Source: Branchiostoma floridae
Lineage: Eukaryota > Chordata > Leptocardii > Amphioxiformes > Branchiostomatidae
Direction: 5' to 3'
Length of the DNA: 64,000 nucleotides
NCBI RefSeq assembly: GCF_000003815.2
Contig: NC_049979.1
Span: 12,760,613-12,824,612, forward strand
Below are positions 49,801 through 61,800 of the stretch, piece after piece. The position numbers and the translations under genes are program-made. The notes beneath the pieces are model-generated. The model saw nothing but the letters and a program-made list of their open reading frames with translations, was not told the DNA's origin and did no database searches. Numbering within the stretch: position 1 is the stretch's first letter; each line of letters opens with the position of its first letter.

Positions 49801-52800
49801 TGTTCACTCAATGATATTGCCATCAGGCTTGTGAGACATGCAGGGGCAAGACAAGACCGCCAGTCTGTTTTGACTCGATTCATTAGCGAAAACGACCTCT
49901 CACACTCCGCCGTATGTATGGGGATTGTCAGTACCAGGCGAAGTAGTTGGAACACATTCCTGTACTCTTGTTCCTCGCGCCTTAACATCATCACCCAAAA
50001 GTCCTTAAATGATGGCGGTCTTCGCATACCGGACAGCTGGGTCCTGCAAACTCTTTTCAGCTCATGCCACTCTCTTAAGGCACTTTCAAGCTCAAACCCA
50101 TTCACTTCCAGTGGTCTTTGGAAGTGTCTGTAGATTTTCCTCAGTTTGTCTTCCTCAATGTCATCTTCAGTGTCATCCTCTTCCTCCTCTTCATCTTCCT
50201 GTTGCCAGCTGGAGAACTGGAAGACTCTTGCTGCAGAGAGTACAGACTGACTGAGCAAAGCATCAAATCTACGACCGAGATGATGTAAAGTTGAATTGAG
50301 AATCTGCTGACAATCTCTGATGACTTCTCCCCTATGTGCAGCAAGATCTGATGGTCTACCACGCTGTGCTCTTCCCATGTGCAATGTGGATCCCTTCCAC
50401 AGCACTGTCCCATCCCTTTCCTCCACCTCAGACATGAGTCTGGTCAGCTTCAAGGGGCTGCACAACTTAGTCAAAGATTTTACCACACTGTCTACCCGCC
50501 TGAAAACAGATTCCAGAGTACTTTCATTATCCTGAAAGACTTTGGACACTGAACACACAAGGTCCAGGTATTTTGCCAAGAACAGTGCAAACAACACAAA
50601 CTTGACAGATTTTACCACCTCGAGGATTCCCTTTGCTTTGTCCCGGCTATCACCACTCCCCAGTTGACCATGTTCTACAAGCTGTCCAAGATGCTGGACC
50701 AGGGCGGGATGGTCTCGTGTAATGGCTTTTAAGGCACGCTCTTGGTGTGGCAGCCACCTCGTACCAGTTGCCTTGGGCGGTTTCAGGACCTGAATGTGGA
50801 GAGCTTCTGCAGCATTCTTAAGTCCCTGCCAATTTAAGGGTGAGTAGTGGTAGAATTTGTAGATAGTAGTAAACATATCATGAACTGTGGAGAAGTATGC
50901 TACTTCTTTCAATACGTCCTTGAAGACAAGTTCGAGTCTGTGCGCACAACATTGCAGGACAATGAGGTGCGGACATTCCTCTAGTAAGCGTACCCCAACT
51001 CCGCTAAGGTTCCCCATGTTTACGGGTGCGCCGTCAAAGCATGCAAAAGTAAGTTTATCTCTCCAGGACTCTCCCAACTCAAGGTCTTCCTTCAAAGCTG
51101 TTACCACAGCCTCCGTAATGTGCGGAGCATCTCCTCTGTCAAGGGGCTTTAGCGCAACAAACACTGTAGTTGGCTCCAGGTTGTCCTTGAGGTATCTGAC
51201 ATGGATAACCTCCTCTTCAATAGACCCTCTATCAGTACTGCCATCGGCTAATATGGCGATAAAATCAGAATCTTTTACCGCATTTGACAACTTTTTACGC
51301 ATTTCTTCTGATATAAAGTCTACAAAGATCCTTGCCTCTTTGTCGTTGAGGTATGTTTGCCCCACATCGATACCATTCTTCTTCTGCAGTCGCATAATAC
51401 CCGGAAAATCTGTAAATGGTCTCCCTTGCTTTGCCAGATAAAATGACGTTCTAAACAAACATTGCATCTGATCAATTTTCTTTTCCTCCATTCGTAATAC
51501 TGCTTTCTGCATTGGTCTCTGCTGAACTGGTACATTTTCAGCTTCCAATTTCTTAACTGCAGTTTTGTGTTCTGGTCTTTTTTCATGTTTTCGCACATTC
51601 TTTATTCTCATTGATGTACATCCTTTGATGAATTTATTTCTCTTCCCACTTTTATCATATTTCTTGCATGCCTCACACCACATAATGCGCCTTCTAGAGT
51701 GTTTCAGCCACCATCTCTTTTTTCCCTTGTCGTCAGTCATCCAGGAATCCTGGAATTTGTATTGTTTCTTCTTCTTCTTTTTGGCCTTCTCATCCAAGGA
51801 CACTTGGTCCTAGAAAAAAATTGGACTTATAAATTTTTTTCAATGCCATACTTCCTTTTGTTCCTAAGAAAACTAAATTGAACAACTTCTTGACATGATC
51901 TGGGTAGCTCAATAAATAAAGGCAGAAAAGTTGTCAATGGAATATCATTGGAAAATTATGTTAATTATCTTTTTGGTGGAATCTATAAATATAATGCTAC
52001 AGTATAAAGTTGCATTAAAAGAAACATTAATTGCTGTTATTTTTGGCATCAGATTTCAAATTTTACTTGCAAAGCTTAAAACAGGAATAACCAACATGCG
52101 TGAGAAAAATAATACTAAATGAAATGTGTATCTTTTATCTAATATACATAATAACATCTATGAAAGTAATTTTTCACGAGTGGACAAAATAGAAAAAAAT
52201 ATTATTCAGTTTTTTTTTATTTTGTAATTTTTCACGAGTGGACAAAATAGAAAAAAAATGCTATTCATTTTTTTTATTTTGTAATTAAAATCACATGGCG
52301 AGGGGAAAAATAACGTATAAACATAAATATAAAATAAACATGCCTATAGGATTATTATTGGACGACATTTTAAAAATTTAAAAAAAATTAAAAAAAAATA
52401 GCCTTACACAAAGCTTTGGCCTTTTGGCAGCTTCTTCTGTCGCAGAATCGCTGTCGGATTCATCTTCTTCTTCTTCTTCTTCTGTCGCTGAAGACCCGCT
52501 GTCTGTTTCTTCTGTATCGGACTCCGACTGGGGGGGAGCCGACGCCGTGGACGGCCCTGGAATGTTGTTATTTTCCTCGCGCACGTGGGCGCCCCCCTCC
52601 CCCTCTGCCTCGCCGGAGGAAAATTGGGTTCTTCTGGTTCCTGATTCCTCACGCTCTGAAGGCTCAGGCGGTGTTTCTTGGATCTCTGGATCATCTTGAT
52701 CTTGAGTGTCGTTGCTTCGGCGTCCACCCCCACGCCCATGCCCTGAGTTTGGGCTACTTAGGAAGCGTAGCAAAGATGTTTGCTTTGACATGTTCACGCT

Positions 52801-55800
52801 TTGACATCCGGGAATTCTAAGACCGAATTTTGCCGACCTTGACATCGTGACCGATGTGGTCGCGGAGATCAGCGAGGTTAAGACGAAAATGCACGAATTT
52901 AACATATTCTCGTCTCGGAAGATATCGTAGGAAGTACCGAAAACTCCCGAAACACAGATGATGTCATGTTTTGATCACATGACTGCGTTCTCTTGTCCAG
53001 GATTATCAGCGTGCGTTCTCTTGTCCAGAGTTACCAGCGGAACCCGGAAGTTGGTCGGCGTGCGGTTCACGATGTCGGCGTGGCACGCACGCTGTTTTGC
53101 GTCTTGTTAGATTTCGATGAACCCAAATTCCAACTTAACAACCCCAATTCTTAAACAAGTATATTTGTAACACTTGGATGTCAAGAATAATGTGCATAAT
53201 AGCATGTTAAACATAGGTAAACCCACAAAAATATTTGGGTGCACCCTGTGCACCCACAGAAAATAATTGGGTGCACAAATAAATTTTTGGGTGCACCTGG
53301 GTGCACGTGCACCCAGTATTTCGAGCCCTGATATGTATCTGTGCACAAGTGTAATCATACATGTTTGCCTGGTATTGTAACGGTAGTTTTGATATTGAAA
53401 ACTAGTCATGTAAAAAAGATTCCCATCTATGATCTAGATCTACATTTTATAGAATTTTCTCAGTGGATGCTGTCAAAGTCAAAGGTATCTGAAAAAGAAA
53501 GTCACACTCACAGATGCTTCATCAAGTTCATGGTATCCATACCACTAGTCTTATCCTTTGTGAGTGACTTAATATCCAGCAGAAAGTTTGTTCCAGGTTA
53601 AACTTGTTCATATCTGTGATAATAGAGATATTTTAGTTTGTGTAAAGTCGAAGTAATATTGTCCTTTATGTGATGTTGTTGCACTATGTCAATGTGTTTC
53701 TTTGTGATGTTACTGTAACTGTACAAACTTCCTGTGGTTCATGTTGCACACATTCTTTCTTGCACCCCTTGCTATCAAAAGAGGAGAAAGAAGAAGGTCG
53801 GTCTATTTTCTACAAACTGCACATGTACAGTAAGGTGCTCGATCTGTTGTTAAGTGACTAAACATTGGAATGAAAAGAGATCTGTTGGTATGACAGGGTT
53901 TAACAAGTTTTCTAAAATTCACTTGTCCTATCGGGCAAGTACCTGACAAATTTACTAGCCCAAACCCACTTTTCACTTGCCCAAAATTTGAATAACTGTA
54001 TAAACTGTATATTTAAATCTCACCCTTGGAAAAATCTTACTTGCCTGATCGGGCAAGTGGGAAAAGACATGCACTTGCCCGATCAGCACTTTCACTTGCC
54101 GGGACAATAGTGCTAGTGGACTTGTCCAACCCTGTATGATACTACATATCGAGATCCTTTTAACTTGATTCAACACAAAAATGCCCTTCTTGGGTTCTTT
54201 TTTGTGTTGATTGAAAACCTTTCAGCATTTAGTGCATTGATGACCATTGGTAATGGTTATGAAAAAATAAAGACCTGTGGGGTTTTAGTTTGGTTGTTAC
54301 TTTTTGCAGAAACTCCTCATACAGGAACCTGTCCTTTATTGATCAAGTATTCTAGAGACAGTTGTGTGTCTTTATTTCTTTTCAATGCACTTTAATGTCT
54401 TTTAAGAAACAAACATCTGTTAACATTGTGTATGTAGATAATGGAAGAATTACAAATGGCCAGCATAAGTTTCTATAACACTTCACATTTTAATTGATAG
54501 CTGCACTGGAGGAAGAGCGGGATGATGCTGAGTTTGAGAACCTTGCTGAGGTGGACAGACACCAGCTCAAGCACAAGGAGCTGTTCCTGTCCCGGCAGCT
54601 GGAATCCCTTCCTGCGACACATATACGGTAGGAGCTGAATAACCTTTGGTACCTTATAGGGCAGTCATGCAGTGTATATTTTTCTCTTCTATACCACTCC
54701 AACTTTTCTTTCATTTAATGATTATATAGAACAATGAACATACAGTTGTCTAAAATAACTTAATGAATGACTGAATCTTTGCCTGGTTTCAGTTGGGATG
54801 TATGGTCGGAAAGTTTGGATTTGACATGATGGTTTCCATTTAGAAGCACATCTCCTGAGCAGACATGTTTTGACTGTTGGTTAAAGTCAACACCTGAATC
54901 TGTTAAAGCTACATGCAGTTGGGAATAGAAAACATACTTGCCAGAACAGAAATCTCTTTTCATTATGTGTCAGATTCATTCTTTGTGAAACATACTGTTC
55001 TTATAACCTTGAAGTAGTTGTAGTAAATATTATTATCAGTATTATTAGTTCCGTCATTAGTTATACGGTAGCAAAGTTGGTTTTGGAGATGACTTCATAT
55101 ACCAACATTTTGTTACAACTGTAAACCTTTTACTTATTAAATTTGCACGACTGTTTTCCTAATTTTTTGCAGGGGGAAGTGCAGTGTTACCCTACTAAAT
55201 GAGACAGAGTCCCTGCAATCCTACTTGAACAAGGAGGTATGTGAGTTTTATAGTCTCTTTCATAGTAATTTTTTGCATTAATTATGTTTGTGGAATATTG
55301 CTTCAGGTATTATCTTTTATGTTATTTTCAGGGTCAATTTGATTTTGAGTGCTCAGGTGTCACATACTTGTAAACGGTTGGTAAACATCAAAATGCCGTG
55401 TGTTTTACATGATCTACTTAAAAAGCTGTAACCATGTATATTTTGTTCACACAGGATGCATTCTTCTACACACTGGTTTATGACCCAGTGCAGAAAACAC
55501 TGCTGGCAGACAAAGGGGAGATAAGGGTAGGCAGCCGGTACCAGGCTGAGGTTCCTCCTCTATTAAAAGAAGGTGAAGAAATTTTCCTTTGTTTTCATAA
55601 GTTGGGAGTTTTGTCACTGCTAACTTTGGGCTGGATTGTGAGGTTTGCAGCTGCAATGAATCTTCGCCTTGTGTTTTAATGGTAGCATCCACTGTTTTCC
55701 TGTCCTAGATGAAGGTGATGGCCGAGAATTGGCCAAGATGGAGAGCAAAATTTGGGATCCTGAAAACCCTCTGGAGGACCGACAGATCGATCAGTTTATG

Positions 55801-58800
55801 GTCATAGCGAGGTGAGGCTGGACTGTTATGTTTGATTTTGCTGGGTAGTTCAGGGCTCGAAATTCATTTTGGGGATTAGGGGCCACTGGTGCACCCAGCT
55901 TGAAAAATTGGGTGCACCAAAATTTTGTTTGGTGCACTACTTAAATTAAGTAATAATCTAATAATAAAAGTTAGTTACAAGCTATCAAATTCTTAAACAA
56001 GTACCATGACAGACATTTATATTATTTTATTTTTTCACTTAGATGTCAAGAATATGATGTATACTAGTATACTTTGACATCTTTGCATACATAAGCCTAT
56101 GAAAATATTTGGGTGCACCCTGTGTACCCACAGAAAAAAATTGGGTGCACAGTTCCAATTTTGGGTGCGCCTGGGTGCACATGAACCCAGTATTTCGAGC
56201 CCTGTAGTTTAAAAATGTCAGTGGTCAGCGTAATTGGTCAACCTGCGACTTTCGATACAATGGCAGACGTAATCTGGCTCAGTTAACATAATAAGCTAGT
56301 GTTCTGACATTTGAGTGATTTCCAGTGTGACATTTCTAGTGAGAAAAATTTCTTCCTTAGAGTCATTCTCCATGATAGTCAGTTAACAGAACTGTTTCTG
56401 GTTAGGTCTGTTGGCACATTTGCCCGTGCACTGGACTGTAGCAGCTCAGTTCGGCAGCCTAGCCTCCACATGAGTGCAGCAGCAGCGTCCAGGGATATTA
56501 CACTGGTGAGGACATTACCTCAACTTTCCTTACATATAGAATACAATTGTTTTTGGTACATGTGCTACATACTTAATGCCTTATTATGAATCAATGACAT
56601 GCAATGTTGCTTAGGTGTTTGTATTAAGATTTTATCCGCTTGTTTCTCTTTTCCTCCTAGTTCCATGCAATGAACACTCTTCACAAAACCCAGTACGACG
56701 CCACAAAAGCCATCACCAGCCTGGTGCCCCAGGGTGGCCCTGTGCTGTGTCGAGATGAGATGGAGGAGTGGTCAGCGTCAGAAGCCAACTTGTTCGAGGA
56801 GGCACTAGAAAAATATGGAAAAGATTTCAATGACATAAGACAAGACTTTGTACGTGACATTTCTTGCCATAAAACAATGTTTGACTGTTTTAGGAAGATG
56901 TTGAAATCTTTATTTTTTTGGTAACAATGGTAGTAATGCTTGAACATAGGTTTAAAATGTGATATCATGTCATAAACATAATAGTATTGTAAATGAACTT
57001 GTTCTCTAAAATGGTTTTGGAGCTTTAGATGACTGTAAAAGTTATACTGTTCTGTTATTTAGTTTCCTTCTTTCTAAATGTTGGATTTGTAACTACAATT
57101 GTGTAGGGGAACAGAAGGCAACGCTATAGCTTACCTTTATATTCTCTCTTTCAGCTACCATGGAAGTCACTTAACAGTATTATAGAGTACTATTACATGT
57201 GGAAAACCACAGACCGATATGTGCAACAGGTAAGGCCAGTTCTGATACTTTAATATTTTGTCAGTTCTGTCACGATTTTGTAATGACCTATTATAGAGTT
57301 ATTATATGTCTAATTTGTCATTAGACACAGGGGATCTAAGTCTAAGTAAGTAATCAACATGGTCTTATGTAAGGCTTTCTGGGTATTGATAAGATTGGTA
57401 CATTCAACGTTGAGGTTTCTCTCGTAACAATATTTTGGTTGCCCTTTTAGAAACGTTTGAAGGCTGCTGAAGCTGAGAGCAAACTAAAGCAAGTCTACAT
57501 TCCCAACTAGTAAGTATGAATTTTATTATCATATCTTCTTGAGTCAATCTTCAAGGAGCAACCTGTGTGCTGTTATTGTAATCTTAATGCTATGTACTGG
57601 AGGTAGTTGCAGCAGTCATAAAATTTTCCAGTATACCAAATTCCTTATTCTCCTTTCTGTAATCTGCCAACTGAAACCAAGACTTAAAAGAGCCTTTTTT
57701 GCTATAAAAGAGTTGATAAGTTTTCCTCTGTATTTTCTAGTATGTTTAGCTAGTAACCTTGTTTGGTATCCAATTTGATTCAAGTTGTACAACATTCACT
57801 GTTGAATTTTAGAGTAACAGTTACAGTGACCATACTAGTAAGGTGATCACTCTGAAGATACTGTATTCAATTTTCAGCAACAAGCCCAACCCCAACCAGA
57901 TCACTAACAAGCCAGGCACACCCAACTCCCTCATGAACGGGCAGGGAGAGAAACCAACCAGGGCCTGTGAAGGCTGCTATGGTGAGGAAGGATCGACTTT
58001 TAGACGCTTAGCTTTGTGGCTTACCACAAGATCTGTCATGTAGCCATTGTTCCCTTACAAACATGTATGATTGTGCCTTTCTGCTTATGGAATGGTAGTA
58101 TATGTACAGTACAATGAATAGTGGGCACTGGGAATCTGCACTGGAAAGGTTAAAACAACTAGCCACAACTGTGTGCCTTTACGCTGGTGTTTATCACCAA
58201 AGGGCAGTTGTACAAAATAGATATATAATCTTTCTGTACAGTAAGGCACAACTGTGTGAGCTGTGGCTAACCAGCATTCATACTAGGCAAAAAGGCCATG
58301 TAAGAACACCGAAAGGCTCGGCAATGAGGGAGGGAGAAGTGTGTATTACTGATATTATTTTAGTTGAGGCAGAAAGGGGACTGTGAGCTGTTTCACAGGC
58401 TAACAGTCCCCTGTAACTGCAAGTCTTCCCTGTGCTGTTTGACTCTTTATACTGTTTTGCCACATTGACTCATGGCCTCACGGTACCTACAGCTCTTTAC
58501 TTTATCCATAAATGGCTATGGTCAGACATGATTCATCTTTACTTGGAAATGATTTGACTGGAAGGTGAATAACAAATCGTCAGTTTTCAGCTTTTAAGGC
58601 ACTGTTTTTCCCGACCTCCTTTGGGCAGGTTGCCAATGATGTATCACTCACAGATAATTGCCGACAGAGATGTTGTTTTGATTTGATATCAATAGTGATT
58701 TATTCAAAATTAAAAGGATGACAATAATAGCAACTCGCTGTCATTGCAGGGCTGTAGCTTTTATAGTTTATTATATCTAAAAGTTTTAATGAATTATTAC

Positions 58801-61800
58801 TTGTGCACTTCTTACTTAATTTTGTCATCAAATGGTCTAGTGCTGTCCAATCTGGAAGTCTGCCTTGGGCTGAATATATTTAGAAAAAAATGAAATATCC
58901 CATCCTAAGGTCTGCAACCTTTCCTTTCCAGTAGTATGCATGTCGGGTGGGTCCAGAAGCAGGGCCGCTAGCCTCTAGACTATTCTTGCTACCCTAAAAT
59001 TACAGATTTTGCAGCTGACTGAGGTACTTGTAGATACCCTACGATCAGATGGAAGAAGAGCTTACACCACTCCAATTTTTGCCCTCCCTTAACCCAGCCA
59101 CTAACTCACACCAGTGGTACTCGTGGGGACCTCCCAACATGCAATGCCGTCTCTGCTCTGTCTGCTGGAGCTACTGGAAGAAGATGGGTGGCCTCAAGAT
59201 GCCAACCCGGCTAGGTGAGAAGCTAGGTGAGGCAGAGGGAGCAAATGATTTTGGTTAGTCCAAATTCCTTGACTTCTAGGTGTTTCGTCAGTTGTTGTTC
59301 CATCATCCATACCCTGGTGTTGTGGGGTTGTCATGGCCGTCAAGTGTTAGTCCAAACCTCCAATCATTTGCTTGTACCCTTTGTGTGTGTGTTTTTGTAG
59401 AATTATTGCGTTGTTTATGTTGTGAGATTTGACTAAAATCAAAATATTCACATCATAGATTGTATGAATATTGTCCTTTACTAAAATTCTCTATAGCTCT
59501 CATGTTTTTCTATGCCCAAGGACCAAGATTTGCATGAGAGCTGTAGTCCCAAAATTTTTGTGTTGCCTAATTTTTCACTGTTTGTTGCCAGTCTTAACAC
59601 CTTCACCCGTGTGTAATATCTTTTTATTCATTGTCATTATATCAAAAATTGTAGATAAGAAACTTTGTGACTGTCTGTCTAACCCACTTGCAGTAATAGT
59701 ATTGAGTTGTATTCAGATGTGTATGGTATGGGCTAAAATGTTGAACAAAGAGATCACCATTAGAAGTCAGTGAACTGTGAAGTGATGACACATAGCCCAC
59801 TGGCTGTACATATAGCAAAGCAAAAAACATGGAATCCTATCACAAAAGATAAAGGTCATCTAACCATTAAACTTGGCTGCCAATGGAGAAGCTGATAATT
59901 TTCTGTTCACTAGAGATACATGTGATTAAAGAAACCCCTCATGTCATGAAAACAACAAGTCTGCACTTTTCCAACCTTTCAAAGTTGATTACAAATGGCT
60001 TGAATAAGAATTTCATGAGGTAACTGTCTATGTTGCACCTGTATTCTATTTTTGAGAAACTGTTCTACAAAGAAATACATACAAAACAGGCCTGTCTCCA
60101 GGACCCATCCCTCTGTTCCGGGTCAGAGATTTTGCAGGTTGGGATGGGAAAAAGTTGCACCTCATTCTTCCAAAAAATCTGTACATCATGACATAAAATT
60201 TCCGAAAATGTATTTTCCTATGCTTGAAATAATCAACAACAAAAATCAACAACTTGGGCTCCCAAACATTAAGTGGGACAGAAAAAAAATTATAGGCTGG
60301 AGACAGCCCTGATATAAAATATTATGCAAAGTAATTTTTGGTGAAGTAGTAATTTGGCAGCTCCACATTGCATTGGTACAATGGTTGAAGTGGCAATGTG
60401 ATTGACAATTGCCATTTCTGGAACCTAGATGGAGGACGACCAAGCCCTACCGTTCAAATAGAGCCAACGTACCCTTGTAGGATTTGTGGGAAAGTTTTCT
60501 ATAGACAAGGTTTGTCTGGAAACTGTTAAACTTCTTGTAGCTTAACAGCTTCGGTTGAGCACCAGCCTGTCGGGCTGATCAAAGTTCTTTCGCCGCACTT
60601 AAAGTGACATGCAGCTTGTCTCATTCTTGTGCCATGATGGTTCTAAACTGTATGGTATTCTGTCTTCATCCTGTACTCCAGCAGCATGTGAACAGAGTAG
60701 TGTGGTGGTGCTGTGAATGGGACAAGCTTGCCCAGCATGGCTGTCTGCTTGTGATGGGAGGACAGTACTGCACATGCAGGAAGGGATTCCACTGCTGTGC
60801 CTTAATCTCACTTGTTTGGCGTATTGTTTGTTTTCAGAGCGACTGGCTGGACACATGCCAATGCACAGACCCTTCAGATGTACCATCAGGGACTGTGGCA
60901 AGGTAATGTTTTGTCACATGACATGCTGATTACCTTAGGGATGTGTAGTGTCTGTAAAGGGTAGGAAATGTGTGGTATAGGTTGTCCATTCTTGTTGNNN
61001 NNNNNNNNNNNNNNNNNNNNNNNNNNNNNNNNNNNNNNNNNNNNNNNNNNNNNNNNNNNNNNNNNNNNNNNNNNNNNNNNNNNNNNNNNNNNNNNNNGCC
61101 TCGACATGCAGCAAGGTGCCCTTTGATCCGGTCAACATCGCCTCTATCAAGATAGAATGTAAGTTTTATCTACTTATACATGATTTTGTATCAAAACTGC
61201 AGAGACGGGGCCATACGTGGAAAGTTTTATGTCGTGTGTGAGTCGTAAGACCTAACTTCATGTGTTTGAAATGACTGAGCCAGCCTCCATGTCTGCAGGC
61301 CAAACCCGGATGCCAGAGGATCCACAGAAGGTCCTGAAGAAGCGGAAGCGCACACGGCCTGATCTGAGTAAGATCCTTGGGAAGCTTGGGATTGATGTGG
61401 AGGCAGATTCTCCTGAATGGATGAATGGCTGCTCCATCCCGCCAGAGCCGGTATTGGGGAAGCCACCACGAACCATTGCAAGCTGTACTGACAGGAAGGG
61501 TGAGTTGACAAGCTTTGGTTGAAGGATATAAAGAAATGAGTTTGTCCCTATTGATAGATATTTAACTGATCTTTGACCCCACGTTAGTCTGTGTAACACA
61601 AACTCTGCTGTCCGGGACTGTAACTGGCCCCTCCCCATGGCCGGCAGATGTTAGGCAGGCTGCTATAAGCAAGATTAAATCAGGCTAACCCCACGTTTAA
61701 CTAGGTAGCGTAATTTTTGCAAACCCCTTACCAAATAGTTGTGGTTAAACCAGTTAAGTCAACCAAACTTTGTTTTCCAACATATCATCTTGTTAGAATT

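Larger units (their letters stand above)
49518..53330 (-). mobile_element. Autonomous hAT transposon, apparently intact, 5-bp target duplication
   Basis: Ends are CAGGGCTCGAAAT and its exact complement ATTTCGAGCCCTG, flanked by ATATG on both sides (49513-49517 and 53331-53335). The subterminal regions carry many copies of GGGTGCACC/GGTGCACCC in both orientations, probable transposase binding sites. The element encodes a complete two-exon transposase on the minus strand. It sits antisense in the third intron of MTA. Confidence 0.92.
44767..54500 (+). other. Third intron of MTA, 9.7 kb
   Basis: The intron lies between phase-1 exons encoding ADKHA and TALEEERDD. It holds a (TA)n tract (45632-45649), the autonomous hAT element (49518-53330) and a small related element (53894-54134). 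From 44767 to 49517 no exon is recognisable. A stretch near 47340-47440 repeats CGTAATTCGTAG twice, and 48280-48480 is GC-richer with no assigned role. A conserved MTA exon encoding the YKAGPGADNGE-type segment of human MTA1 was not found, so that segment may be absent. Confidence 0.6.

Noticed and set aside
49768..51441. Plus-strand frames of 80-180 codons opposite the transposase
   Set aside because: Antisense of the 720-codon transposase exon.
53670..53861. Possible MTA exon around an EEKEEGRS stretch
   Set aside because: No acceptor and donor in phase with exons 44673-44766 and 54501-54627, which already join correctly.
60604..60906. 100-aa cysteine-rich frame
   Set aside because: Spans an intron. 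Only 60838-60902 is coding, and that in a different frame within MTA.
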